This document shows, one piece after another, positions 26,201-41,300 of a stretch of 64,000 nt of DNA (position 1 is the stretch's first letter; each line of letters begins with the position of its first letter). This DNA comes from Ascaris suum (Eukaryota > Nematoda > Chromadorea > Rhabditida > Ascarididae). The stretch is from contig CM024182.1 in the NCBI GenBank assembly GCA_013433145.1, positions 6,896,974 to 6,960,973 of the forward strand. The letters run 5' to 3'. The position numbers were made by a program, and so were the translations under genes. The notes beneath the pieces are model-generated. The model was not told the DNA's origin and made no database searches. It saw nothing but the letters and a program-made list of their open reading frames with translations.

Positions 26201-29200
26201 CGTCGGCGTTTATTTCTGAAATAAAAGAACCTCAATAATGAAATGATTCAATTTCAATGTGCACCATCAAAAAAAAAAAAAAAATCTCAACAATTTTTTT
26301 CAAAGACAATTTCCATTTTAATAAAAACATCGCTTTTTTTTTCAAATTATTACACACCCTATGAATCACCTCACAGTGAAAAATGAATGCATGACTATGA
26401 CGTTGAAGTGAAATGCGTCATTATACGATCTATTAATTCGAATACAATTTACAGTATCACAAGCTAATTTTTTTTTTTTTGCAGAAAATGAAAAGCAATG
26501 ATTAACAAGTTTATTACTTAGAAGCATATTAAATGTTGTATCAGATAGATACTAATGGTAAGGTAACGTTATCAAACAGACGACATGACGTCATCATTTA
26601 GACTCTAAAGATAATATCATTATCACCTATAAAATAAACTCCAATGATATCATGTGATTACATAAATAAATAAACTTTAAATGCTCGAAAAATAAGCGTT
26701 GAATTCCGCCTGAAAATATTTTTACTCGTTGTGTTTGCGCTACTTTTCTATTCAAAACATTATTCTATAGCAAAAAAAAAAAAATACACCGTTAAACCAT
26801 TTTTATTTGTGGAAGTGCAACTGTGTAAACGCAAAAAAAAAAAAACTTTTATGAGGCTATTATTTAAGGAAAAAAAAAGAGGAAATGTTGCTGATTAATA
26901 AAAATTTCGTAAAATTATAAAAAATTTGAGGAGTTTTTTTTTTTTAATAGAATACCCCTTCGCAGCATAAGATGATAATTTTTGAATATTTTGATACTAA
27001 TCGCATTTTTTTTTTCAAAGTTTTTAGATGTGATTTCATCTTTTAGAAATTCATAATGAATTCGTAGATGAATGATGTGAGCTAATTTATTAACTAACCA
27101 GTCGGCTAATAAAGCTCGCACAATTGCACAATAAAATCTTGGCTTATTTTATGACTTGTAATTGTATCGTGAAAAATTGGTACCTCAGCAACCACCCTCT
27201 TTCCCACTCCCCATCTATCATTGGTATCTACTTGATATCCCTCTTGATATGCTTCTAAGCAATGACCTTCCAAGTCTACCGTTTTTTTTTTTTTTTTGGC
27301 ATAACATCAATGCGGAACGTTGCATTCGAATGGTGATGTCAGAAACAACGAATAAAGTAATATTGTATAATAGCTATGCAAATAGAAATTCCCTTATACT
27401 AAAATATTTTGATGTTTGATGTAGATATGCCAAAAAAAAAAAAACAGCACAATTCTCACTTCTATGAAGAAATCTTTCGATACGACGAATTTCTATTTGT
27501 AAAATTTTTGAAGAAAGTTTATTGAAATTTTCAAAAATTTTGCTTGAATAAGAGGTGAAATTATTTTCAAAAAATATTCCACATATGCTTAGGGGGATGA
27601 AAATAATCGACCGAATAAACGAATAACGACGAATAGACAAATGTGCACCCGCATAGAGAGTTGAAATTAATCGAACGCGAATACAACGATAAATATTCGC
27701 ACAAATCGATCATTGCCACAATGGATTTTGCACTAAACAAAAATTACAATGAAAGTGATGAGCTTTGTGGTTTGACTTAAAACTTTTGCAATGCAAAAAA
27801 TATAGTTCAAAAAAGTTGAAAATATCATCGAAGGACACATAAATCCACTTGGAAAGATAATTTAATAAGCTGATATTATTTTAGGATCGGAAGACGCCGA
27901 ACAACTTACCTGCAGAAAACCACTGTTTCGATGGTCTCTGAGAAGGTATATCTGAGAAGGCAATTATGCAAATACTTGATTGGCATAAAAATGGGAGCGA
28001 AATAGGCCATAAGACGCCTAATGCAATCTAACGAGTTTCAAGGGGGAGAGGGAAATAGGAATGAAGGTATATTCCTCTAGGCATTAAATAAACTAATGCT
28101 GCATTTTTAGCGAAAATTTAAAAATTATAAATATTAAGTGTAAAGCTGAAGTATTAAGCGTGCGATAATAAAATCCAATAAAGGAGAGGAGAGGATAACC
28201 ACTATACTATCAAATAAGGAAGAGCGCATGGATCGGCGACTGGGATGAAGCAAACATCGCAATTATCTATGCCCCGCTTGTAGTCAACCATAATGTCATC
28301 AACATCGCATACGATCGATGTTCTATGCAAAGCGTCAACAAGAAGACGCAAACAACAAAGTCACGAGTTACTGCAACATACAATTGTCTCCAATGAGGTT
28401 TTATCATCGATGGCACTCAATCATCTCACCTCTAAAAACCGATAGCCAACGATCAACCCGAATCAACTCTCATTTCTTATCACTGATAAAATTCCCTATC
28501 TGGAAACTAGATATTAAAAACTCAGGGTTATTCATTTCCTTTAAAAAACAAAACGCAAAATGCCAACATTAAATACTATCTACGTTCACATAAATATTCA
28601 TCAAGTAAGAGAAAACATGCAATCAAAATATGCAAATATGTAATATGCAAAAATATGCAATCAAAAGCAAGTCATTCGTGATTAATTATGAAGAAGCCTT
28701 ATTATCCGAATATCCGAATACCTCACAGATGTAATTTTGATTAGTTCTGAAAATCCATCATAACCGCCAATTCAACAAATGCATCAATTAGCAGACGGGT
28801 AATATAGACCGCTCGTAGCGAGACAACCGATCGTATTTGGCAGATTGTTGAGAATGTGGACGATGCAAATCGAAATGAAAATAAAGGGGGAGGAGTTGAA
28901 GTTAGGCGATCAGATGATTCACAGTTGACAGTCAAAAAATCAATAAATGTTGTTTATGATATAGAGAGGAGACCAGCTGCAAAGTAGAGCGATCGCACAA
29001 TCTTTGACTGTAACGTTCAGCTGACTTTCGCAAAAATCGACAACATAAAAATATAGAAATTCTCGATCACACCTCAAAGATTTGCCATATACTAGTAAAT
29101 GAGGTCGGAATCGGAACTAATAGATAATAGCGGAACCGGAATTAATAAATGGAACCGGAAATGAAACATTTCAATTTTAATTCGTTTGATTATAACTTCT

Positions 29201-32200
29201 ATGTCTGCTAGGATATGTGCACATAGGCAACACATAAGGAAAGAGATCAGAAATCCTTCCTCCGTATGGCGGCGGGAGACTGAATTACCCTCTGAGGGTG
29301 AAGCAACAACTCTAAGCATTCGAAGAGGTACGCCAACCTAGAAGCATCATGAATCCGGCTTTTATACTGCAGTTAAGTGCGCAAATAAGCAGGAATGAGG
29401 GCATGGTATAAAGGATGAAAGGCCAGCTTAGCGAGTTAGAAAGAGGAAGAGAAAAAAAGGAGAGAGGAAAGCGAAGCGAAGTATTTTGAGGACTTCAAAT
29501 TACAGCGATGAAAAACCGTGCAAAAAATGATCATTTAATAATAGCGCACCTGAGTTAAGTGCAGCCGACTGGTTTACTCAGCTAGGCTGGCTGTAATGTT
29601 GCTCTCCACTTCAGTTGTCAAGCACAACGGAAAATCACACTCGAACTAAGACAGTATGCCTCTCAATATCGATGTATTACTTATTACTTCCTATAATGAA
29701 CTGGTCTTACTACTTTAAATCACCGTTCAAGTATCATCAGTGCAATAGTTGCGCCTACAATTAGCCAGTAATTAAAAAAAGTCTCTTAAATAGTCCTTAA
29801 GGATTATTTTTTATCGTTACGGGAATAGAAATTCCTCAATAGTGATAAAGAAGCACGCTAATAGTGAAAAATAGATAGAAATAAGAAAAATTTTTTTAAT
29901 GATCTTGATCAAATAAGATTTTTATCTATAGCAGAAATTCGTGGAAAATTTTCGAGTGGTTTAAAATGAATTTTTTTTTTCTCGAGAAATCAACAATGAA
30001 ATTTAAATTTAATGAGAAAAATTTCAATATGAGAATTTGAAAATTGCTATTTTTAAATCGAAAGAAATAGGGGGGAATGTGGAAAAAAAACGCTTTTATT
30101 AAAAAAAATTTTATCTAAATTTGAAATTAAAAAAAAAAAAAAACACCATTATAAATAGTTGAGAAATGAATTTCTCCTCTCATTTTTTTTTTAATATTCT
30201 CAAATTTCTTTTTTTTTTCTTAATCACCTTCTATAATTATTAATGTCTAATCGAATGAAAAATTCCCTAAAGATTTAATTAATAAGAAAAATAGATATGG
30301 AGATATTTACTTTAGTGTTAATAATTAGTTTTAAATGAAATATTTTCGATAATTTTTATTATTGTCATATCGATTTTGAAAATCATTTATTGCGATCATC
30401 AATTCCTAAGTAAATGAATTGAAAAAACTAAAACTAAATATATGACTAGAGTTTATAATAAATTTGCCGGAAGTTAATGTTGACGAGAAATTCATTCGTT
30501 TTCCTCGAGGGTTTTTTCCTACAAAAAAAAAAGAAAATCTTCCCTATGATATAAATCTTTCCGAAGTGTCTCAATCTTTGTTTCGTTAATCGCTTAGGGA
30601 TCATTTAGCTGATCCATAGTCTCTGATCCAACAATGAGCATTTGTTTTTAAAATCGGTGAAAGCATTCTATTATATAAAAGATAACAATTTTTCTAATAT
30701 TATTGCAAACAGTATGAAAAAAAAAAACTTGAGATAAGATAAGATAGGAAAGGTAAAATAAGGTTGAAAAGGTAAAGCAAGGTAGAAAATGCGGTTTTAT
30801 TGTAATGAAAAAATATTTCTTAGAGAATGAAGCATTTTGTTTAATGCAAATGAAAAACTATTTATAGATGCCATTCATGCGTAAAAGATAATAACGAATA
30901 TTGTCAATGCGCATTGGGCGATTCCCTCGAGAAGCACACTAATATGTCTGCCTGTGGCAATATACACGGCGCATCCACATTCACCACGGCAATCAATGGC
31001 AATATATCCGAAAAACGTTTTCAAAGGCTCGCACACTGAGCGCCCTCCTCACCCCCTCCCCCCCCCCCCCAAGTTCTACAACATATGCGGCATTATTTGC
31101 GATCGGCAATAACCCAACTTGATTGACTTAAAGCCGATCGATCGACCGTGTTCTGTTTTGGCACATTTTCATATGGTCATAGGTAAAGCCCAAGTCACAA
31201 TGTGGATCAGGATCGGGAGTAGACAGCAACAAAACGCTTTTATCTTTGTTAATTCGATCATTTGCAGTTGGTTTTAAATGAAGAATCCAAATATGCAGCA
31301 GCATTAAAGGAAGAGAAAACAAAAAAAGGAATGATAGTGATCACATGAAAACTAATGTGTGATAGCCTGCGATGTAATTGCCGTAATTCTGATCTAGCAG
31401 CAACGCCATTACAAAGCAATTGAGGCTCACTTAGTTATAACTTATAATCACTATTCTAGTGATATTTATGATACACGGCTATTAAAGAGCGATAGAAATA
31501 ATTGAATTTCTTTCAGTTGGAAATTTATGGATTCTATTTTATTATGAAATATTTTAGAATTTTAAAGAACATTCATTACTACTATATATTACAATATTAT
31601 AATAGTTAGTTCGAAATATTGTGTATGTTACAACAACAATATATATTATAATATTGTATATGTTCGTTATTATTGTATAAAATAAATCTTATTTTTTATT
31701 TTAGTAGACAATAAATTGCTGAAAAATCTATAAGTATAGCCATAATTATTTAGCATCCTAAAGCATACCTGACCTATGAGTACAAACGAAGTCCAAAAGT
31801 ACTGAAAATTCAGACAGTAGATGATATATCTGAATTCGTTAATTAAATATAGTGGAATATTATGAATCGTGTAGAAGGAAACTCCATATCCGACATTTAT
31901 TGATAGGAAAGCGCATTGTCGTGGAATTAAGATTGAGAAGAATGAAAAAAAAAACTGCTCTCTCGAACTAAGCATCTAATTCAAAAAATTAAAGCCTATG
32001 TGGTAGCAAAGGGGAGCACAACGAGGCGCATAAATGAATAAAAACACTTCGCGCTAGGATCAAACCTACTGGTAGGTGGTTAAAACGACTGCCTGTTGTG
32101 CAGTGGAGGTTTAGCTATTTTTAAAAAAAAAATCACTCCCTCTTCTTCTCCTCTCCTTTCTCCCCCTCCTCTGCCCCTTTCCCCACCCCCCTCCCCTCAG

Positions 32201-35200
32201 GCCAGCAATTATAGGGGTTTTTTCGATGAAGAAAGGCTGGTTACAGAACAATTTTCTGAATTCTGTCTAAATTCAATTTGCAAATTTACAACTGAAACAT
32301 CATTAATATTATAACAGAATGCGCAAAAAAGTTTTTAACCATTATACGCTATTTTGGGCGTAAAATGTTGTCATTGATAAATAGTGAAGCAGGAAGATGC
32401 AATAAGATGAATGCGTCAAATCTAAAAGATCGCTTCCAGTGATGATCCCTTTATTAGCAATAGCCAAGAAATGACCCCCACAACGCATTCAGGGACATTT
32501 AAATACTCAAATCCACCTCTCCGAAACCCATAGGAACTAAAATGTATTTTAAAAATGGTAATAAGATGTTCACGATAAACCCGTCCTGTCAGAGCAGTGA
32601 ATTTCATTACTACTTGAGACTATTTTGAATATGCAAAATTCTAATTAACGATATGCAACAATATAACAAAAGTTATAGTTGAATGGAAAGATTAACGTAG
32701 AAAGATATATGAAGGAGATGTACACGGTGATCGGGAGTTATTTTGACGCCAAACGTCTCCAGATGGTGATTCTATCGAAAATCGATCGATCGAAATCGTA
32801 TAGCATTTAGAATACGATGTAGTTGGCAATCAACGTTATATATATTTCAATAAAACAACATTCACTGATAGAGCTAATAAAGGTAAATAATCAATCAATC
32901 TTTACGAGTGCATAACAACGACGTTATGTACTTCAACCTTTGATCATTTTTGTTGTACTTATTTTCATTCAATCGAACAAAGAGTATAAAGAAACGCTTA
33001 ACAGTTTTGTGATTTTTTTTAATACTTCATTATATTATCAGAAATTAATAAGAAATAGCATTTAGTAAGAGAATTATTGAAATGGCAATTAGATATTGTA
33101 AAAGGGAATCTCTCAAGTATATATAAAGATTTTTTTTATTTTTTCTAAAATGGCTTCATATTATTTACAGCAATCTAGTTATAGACATAAGCTATTCCAT
33201 CGTTCCGTTGCGGAATCAACTTTAATGCTCACGGAATGAGGTGCTATACCTAATAAGTCAAAACTTAGAGGTAATATATTATAAGAACAAACATATCGTG
33301 TAATGAAACTATAAACGTACAACAAAGATAATGTACCAATCAAAGCTGCATGAATTAAGGACCTCAATTGCTAACGGAAAGATTCGTTAAAATATTCCAA
33401 CTTATAAATTTTTATGGATGATAGAAAGCCTAGAATTTCATATATATATCGTTATCAAAACTACCACCTTATTTGAAAAAAAAAACCATGAAAATCTCAA
33501 AATTCCAAAAATTTAAATCAAACATTGAAATATTTCTATGAGATTTCCATTATTATATTAGATTTCCATCATTATATTCGACTTTTTCCCGTAGAAATTC
33601 TACCATCACATATTTGAATTATTCAATAAAACATCTCTAACATTAAGTAATGAAATTAGTTGATAAAAATTTTTATTATATATCAATTTTCTCCATAAAA
33701 ATCTATCGCCGATATTCATGTTTAAATCGTTTTTGAATGAATTTTTTTGCAGCCTGAAGTCAGATTACTAGTATATATTATGTTTATTTAATAATTATTT
33801 GAAGTACTTATTAATTTCTACTGCATTATTGGTAATTATTAATACCTACTAATATATACTTGTAATAGGAATGATGTAATACTTATACTTATTGATATGA
33901 TCCGAAGATATTTCTACGGATGTAATTCATTGCACTGGCGATAGCAACGAACTATTGCTTATCTATGGAAGTTCAATAATCCAACGACTTTTATGGCATC
34001 AGACATAAATGCGCCGTATGTGAAATGCCGTGTCTATATAATTTTGTTTGTCGGCAATTATAGAATGTACGAAATGGCAAGCAACTTTAATCGTAAATTA
34101 TGAAATATTTTCTCAGTTTTTTTTTCCAGTTTGAAAAAAAATGCTCGAAAAGTTCGAAAGATAAATATGCTAATATATGTTATTTTAAAACTTGATTATA
34201 TTTACGCAACATGATTAATTCCTATATAATTTGGAACTCAATGTTCTCGACTATCTGTTTCATTATAATTGAGACGATTCCGCTTCCGCTGTCGCTAATG
34301 GTGAGCCATTTCGATTGCTTCATAGAACAGAATTCAGTAACAATTCGCCGAGTGATGAAGTATTGGAAAATATGTTGTGTTTCAAAATTTGCTTCATTTG
34401 AAAGCTATTTTTAGTTGTATGACATACTTCTCTGCCGTACTTCCTCTTCGAGTCCTTCGCATCCGGATGAAAAAAAATCTCACGTAAACAATAGCATGCA
34501 AATAAAACCGTACATGCCCTGAAATTAAGCAGAATAGTTGAGCGACTTACGCCTTGGATCCACCGATTTGAAGTCGAACCATGGTCCTTGACCTGAATGT
34601 TTGAGAATCGAGCGTGGGCGATCCGAGATAACCGACGCTGAAATTATTTATACATTGCAAAGAGCCAAGAACGGTCGTTAGGGTTGTTTTTCCAAGATGG
34701 TTGCCTTGGATACTATGAATTCGAGACTGCTACCAAGATTACCAAATGTTTTCACAGTAAAAACGGTTTTATACTAAAGAATGGTATTTTAAAATCACAT
34801 TCCATTTCAAAATCACATATTTTGTACCAAAAATAATCCTATACCATACATTCGTGCAAAGCGCTGAGCATCGTACGCTCAAAATGACCCAGTGCAAGAC
34901 ATTCAAAGCCATACACCGTAATATGCATAGTGGTCCTATTCCAGATTCCATCCCAATTCATGTGTCCCACATTTAATGGCATCCTATACCAGACATTCGC
35001 AGCCTTATACCGTACACCCGACATAGTCCTATATCAAGCACTATTCCAAGGTCATGTACAATACGCCAAAAACGATTTTACCAGAAATAGCTTCATATCT
35101 ATGTACCGTACACCGGAAACGACCACGTGCGGGACATGACATCATAGCGATGCACCGTTCATGGAAAACGGTGTAGCGCTGGATATTCACAGCCACATAC

Positions 35201-38200
35201 AGCACAGTTAAAAGGAATCTGCATACGGTACTGCTTTATAGCCAGGCAGCGCACAGGAGAAATGATTCTATATGAGACTTTATTTTACAGCGATGATCCA
35301 CGAATCCAGAATGATCCAACACTAGGGATTACTCTACAGCCATATTCCGTATATCCAAAGCCGTCCTGCATCGGGTATTATTTTATAGCCACAAAATGAC
35401 TCAATTTCATATGTGGCCAGAATGATGCAGCGAGTGAGGTGAACGCTTAGACGCTACGTCGGATGAGAGGTTAATAAATATTTATGCTTAGGAAGAATGA
35501 GGATTGAATTCATTAATTCATTTCGATTGCTTTTAATGGGAATGACGAATTTCTTTTTGATGTTTTTATGAGAGTTATTAGTTACGTTGAGCGAACGTCC
35601 GCAAACTAATAACTTTTAATTTCTATTGATGTATAAATAAAATGTTATATTTAATTTTAATTCCTGATAACGAGTAAAGAAGTTTTCCAGTACGCTCACC
35701 ATTAAAAAATCGAATACTTCAAGTCTGATGCAATGTCGGTTTCATTTCGATAATACAACCATACTCTTTTTCAATAAAAGCCTAGGAAAGTAAAACTTGT
35801 GCACCATTCAAATAATAGTATTCGACATCAATCAATTCCCTTCATTTTATGTTTGGAATATTTTTTAAAAAAAAACTTCTAGAGACCATGACATTCGGTG
35901 GGATTCTAAAGGTGGGACGTTGGGGGGGGGGGGGGGGGGGAGGAGGAATAGAGGTGGACGATTCCATGGATATAGAATACGGTACCTCAAAATACTTAAA
36001 AGGCAACTAGAAAGTGAAATGAAACTGAGAGATCAACTTCTACGAACATCGTTGACGATTTTTACTTGCATCATTTGTTCAACAAAATCCCTGAAAACTC
36101 TACTAATCCATATTCAGCAAATTTCGCTCACTGAATGAGAGTGGCGTTATCCTCCTGTTATTCAGCCTGTTTTTGCAGTCTTTTTCATAGAGTAAGTCAA
36201 AACTGAGACTAATATCAGGTACGATACTTGCAAGGTAACTTTATATCCAACTTATATTACAATCAACTATCAGCATTAGAACGAAGTGTATGTAGAAATG
36301 ACTGTGCTTGAAAAATGTTTCATTTTATTCAACCATACAAAGAGCCGATAACTGAAATAGATCCTCTAAAGAATTCTACAATTTTTCTCGAATCTGCGAA
36401 GAAACTATTGCACGAAATATTCAATACTCTTCTCTCCTCCACTCTCAATTGAAATTTTTTGTTAGAAGATGGGAGAGGCAGAGGGAATGGGGTGCAGACG
36501 GGAATGAGCTGATCAATCCCTGCATTTCCTATCGCGTTTAAGGTAAACGAATTACGGCTTTTATGCTTTCGAATGCTTGCAACATTAGATGCATATATAC
36601 TAGCGACAGCCGGCTGGTAGACGATTGCTTAAGCGGGTGTCAATCTCTATATTAGTCTACCGTTCCCTTTCTGCACTCTCTCTCTATTTGCCGCGCCGTC
36701 TGTGCTGATGATTTTCTAGCTGCACTGTTTCTCCACCTCACAAAGCTATCTCTTCGTCAGCAATACTCACTCGTCCTTAGGCGCTCGAGTAGCTCCAACC
36801 GGAAATGTGCGCATGGACACAGCCAATCCATTATATTTCTATTCCTGAATTGGCCAGACCATAAAAATTGGGGTGACGAAAAATAAGGCGGCGTGAAAGA
36901 AATGTTGGATTCTTTCAGCTTTTCCAAAGAACGAGAAAAATCCTCCTATCAAAAAAAGAAAAAAAACCACAGATAAAACTTCCCCGATTTAATAGCAGAT
37001 ATATCCATGCAAATGTTCCTTATTTCTACACTGTTTTCCGTCTCACAATTTTTGACACAACGATAAAAATTCCTTCAATTTCATATGGAAAAATTTTTGC
37101 ATAGCTGCAAAATTGGAAATCAATTCTTTTCTTTTTTTCTCAAAAAAAAAAAACTTTTCATTATCTCTTTCTATGCTAATGTACAAACATCTATCCATTA
37201 GCCTAATCTCATTTGTCATTCTCTAAGCAAATAAATGGTCTTTTTTTTTCTATTCGTCGATGACGTCATTGCGGAAATTTGATACACAACAATATGCTGC
37301 TTGAAGCATGTATACGCTCAATGCAATATAGCTTGTGAAGAAGGTTCTTCGAAAAATAAAAAAGAAACCTCAAATATATTACTCTTTCATATATTTCCAT
37401 GAATAGGAATATATTATTGTTGAAGAAAATTGTTTGATAATTTTGAATTTTTTTTTTTTAATTTCCTCTCATCGAAGATTTTCATTTAATAAATTTCATT
37501 TTCTCAAATATAAATATGAGCAAATTAAAAATGAATTCCCCCTATTTTGAATTTATTTATAATTTTTCTCAAAATCGTCATAAATATGAGAGACATTAAT
37601 AATAGTAAGAGATAGGTAAGAAGCTTCGAATAATGCTCTTTCTGGCTAACGTTTGCGAATTTCTTCTATTTGGGAGATTCGACGTTGCAATTATTCTGTT
37701 CGTTAATGTTTTCGAACGGATATAAAGAGTACAAATTTCGATCACTAAATGTTATTCTTATGATAGGCAACGTTACATATGCAAATATTTCCGCTTGCCA
37801 TTTATCGTCAACTGATTTTCCTATCGATTTACCTGTGGGAACTCAAGATTTGATGTACTGAAAACGTTCAAAAGGAATTCGATGTTGCATTAAAATGTTG
37901 AGGGAGAAGAGAAGGAGATTATGGAGGACGTGAAGGTAATGAAAAATACAAACTTCAGATTAAATGACAGAACAATCGTTAAAGTGATCTTAAAAGGACG
38001 AGTTGAAATTCTATAAGAAATTATCGTAAACTTGACGAGAAATACGACGGCAGCAAAGATGAAAGGTCAACAAAAAAGGTTTACTTACCCTTGTAAGGAG
38101 GTGGTGGTCCAACATCAATGCTTGTTGGTTTAACATCCTCGTCGTCGAGCTCCTTCGGAGGCGTCGGTGGTCGAGGCTCCATATCATCAAATCCACCCCT

Positions 38201-38272
38201 AAACGTTCTTTAACCTTTCATTTAATTCTTATTAAGTCCACGATTTGTTACTCGTAAGTCCCGATTTATTAG

Positions 38273-38361
<89 letters not shown>

Positions 38362-41300
38362 ACAACATATTCGATAATACATGATAAGGATCATATAATT
38401 TAAATAAGGCCACAGTGAAGAGCCTCATGTAGTACAACGTTCGAAAAGTGAAGAAATGAGTTAGAATTAAGGTAAAGCTCAATTTCGTTGAACGATTTTA
38501 AGCCGCATAATAGAAATAAAATATTATCTAATATTGAAGGTGAAATCCTCCACCTATCTAAAAATACATAAAAATACTTACGGTGCTTTTGGTTCATCTT
38601 CTAGACGTACAAGCGAATCGTCGGTCTTTTCTTCTTTGGGACTCTGCAAATAGGATCAAACAGTTCATCTATAGGGTCAATAAAATGGTCGATGAGATCA
38701 GTGGGTTTCATTGAAAGTCGTTCCCTTGAAAGACCTTCAATGCCAATGGTTTTCAACCTTTTAAAAAGTTCTCTAGTTTATTAAATGTTTTTGCTCTTTA
38801 ATTTATCACTTGAAATAATAGATATCAACATATTTCCATCTATTGTGAAATACTAGGTAAAAATATTTACAATGTTTGAAGTATAAAATAACAATTAGCC
38901 ATACAATATTCCTAAAGGTTTGTGGAAATATTGTATTATTTTTGCATCAATATAAGTTTATTGTTGAAAAAATTTCAAATGATTTAAATGATAGAAAAAT
39001 GAAAATTATGAAATATGAAAGAAATTTGTGGAATTTTTTGAAATTCTCTTCGAAAATTTATTGAATAATTGAGCGCGAATTGATAATAACTGAACAATAG
39101 GAAGAAGTTATTTGATTAGATAAAAATAATTTTCAAAAAATTCAAAATGAGTAATATGGATATTAGAAATAAATTAAAAATGAAGCAATATTATTACCAC
39201 GCTACTTACTGGAATAGTAAGTGGCCCTTTTCGATCGAAAGTATGCTCATCGGGTGACGAACCACGTCCATATGTGCTCGACTCTATGCTCAAACCAACC
39301 GGTTCATCAGGTAATGATTCTGAAATATACGTGTAAAGTAACTTTCCCCACCAGATTACTCTTTTAAAAGGCATTTACTTTATAGAAGAAACGGAAAATT
39401 TGGACAGAGAAAAACGAGAATTTATTTACGATGCGAACAAATAATTCCACTTATTTGATAAACCTCTGCTTTTGTTTTAAAACAATTAAAAAATATTTTG
39501 TGTTATTGAAATGCCTCAAAGACATTCATAAATCGTTTTTTTTATACCTAATAAAAGCGCTCAATTGAGTTCAGCGATGAATTTTGTGGCGGAAATCGCC
39601 CAACACGATGGGCAACATGGTGGGCAATTATCCCTCTTTCTAGGGCATCGTCATTGAATTGTACAACTTGTTACAGTAAGGTTTTTTCACAAAAATGCAC
39701 CGTATAAGTTACAATTCTGGCTCACTTAGGAATTAGATGCTTTTCGAGTGTCGATTATAGAATTTCTGGGGAAAAAAAAATTCCGAAAGAGAAATCAAAA
39801 ACGATATGAAATGAAAATGCCAACCGAACATTCGGGTTTTTTTACACCCTCTTCTTGGTAATATTACCTTCATTTCTGTGTTGAGTTGTTGTGATGTTAT
39901 AAAAAAATTTTGCATTACTTTGACTAATATTTCTTACTTTTCTAAATTAATCTCCTCATGCAATGCATATTTATATCATTTGATGGAATCGATTATTGTA
40001 TCGAGTAATTTGGTAACATAATATTAAAAAAAAACAATTGAAAATGAAAGCAATAATACTATCGATTCTTGAAATAATCAATAAATTTATGCAAATCTTT
40101 GTGAAAATTATTAATTTTTATTGCTCAATCAATTTTAATTATTTAAATTAGACTTCCATAAGATTGAAAGGATCCTAATAAAATGAAGCAATAGAATTTT
40201 TTTTTAAAGAAATGCAAATAGGATTTTAAATATCTATTTGCAGCACCGACGAAATTCAACATTGTGGTGTTAAAACGGAGTCGACCACTTCGCCAAAAAA
40301 TTCCCCTCTTGTTTGCGATATTTTATCCCAAAGAATAGCATATTAGATCCTAATCCCCTCACTGTCGATGAAATCAAGTCTCCACCCCCCCCCCCCTTTG
40401 CAACACGCGTGGCGAAACTATTTGCTGGCGGAAATGTTCCATTACATGATCTAAGGGGCAAATCTTTTAACTGTGCACTTTTCTCCTTGCCGTTTTGTTG
40501 TCTGAATATAAACTCAAGCAATGTGTCGAGAAACAAATGAAAATTTGCGCACTTTGCTGTGTGGCGATATACGCTTGTGCATCTTCTGCATCCTCGTGCA
40601 TCTTCTGAATGAGCGAATCGATTTGATCGTGTACGCCAGCAACCTCGCTCCGAACGGTGTCCTCTGTAATATTATGACCTTTGACCTCTTACATTTCCTT
40701 TTAATAAACATACTCGCATTTATCTGTCCTCCTCTATATTCGAAAACAGCAGAAAGCCCTTTTTTAAGCCATAAGAGGCTCCATAGGAAAGTACTTTAGT
40801 ACAATTTTAGCGTTCAATCAAAGTATTATTTTATTTCCTGCATTTTGCAAACTGCCTCTCAGCTTGCATGCAACAATCTGCATCCCTGCATGTCACAAGT
40901 ATTATGCAATCATCTTTTGCAGCCAAAAATCCCTTCTATGCGAATTTCAGCGGATGCAAGTGAATTGACAGAGTTGATTGCACGCAAAAAAAAAATTTGA
41001 CAGCGCTCTATTCCGCCGTCTATGAGCAATCAATAAACGCTGCCTGTCCTAAGAAACGGAAATGCTCCAGAAAAAAAAACGGAAACAAAAAGGGCACATC
41101 GACTAAACAGCAACTAATTGTAGATTATTACCGTAATTTAGTGAATACTCCCAAAAAATGCAACATCGGTTTTCCATGGCTTTCCTTTCTTCGTCAAAAT
41201 CTAAGACGTCTAGATGAATGCGTTAATAAACAGCGAAACACAGAGACGGACCAAACTTTAATTTAACTGAGGGGGAATGCAGAGGGTAAGGGAGGGGGAG

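Larger units (their letters stand above)
23504..34550 (-). other. Large reticulon intron and promoter region
   Basis: An 11-kb stretch without a supported coding exon. It contains C tracts at 24,996-25,010 and 31,058-31,070, a SINE-like element at 25,341-25,425, a tRNA-like relic near 32,055-32,110, many A/T homopolymers (25.9-27.5 kb, 29.9-30.7 kb), and CT-rich stretches (32,140-32,200). Short open frames such as 28,741-28,935 and 31,128-31,322 show no motif or good splice sites. Confidence 0.5.

Noticed and set aside
28808..28970. Plus-strand frame of about 55 codons with protein-like content (DRIWQIVENVDDANRNENK)
   Set aside because: The length is within chance expectation, splice sites are poor, and a minus-strand frame overlaps it.
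40997..41266. 89-codon plus-strand frame in the reticulon intron
   Set aside because: It begins with TTG, has no motif, and frames of this size are expected by chance.
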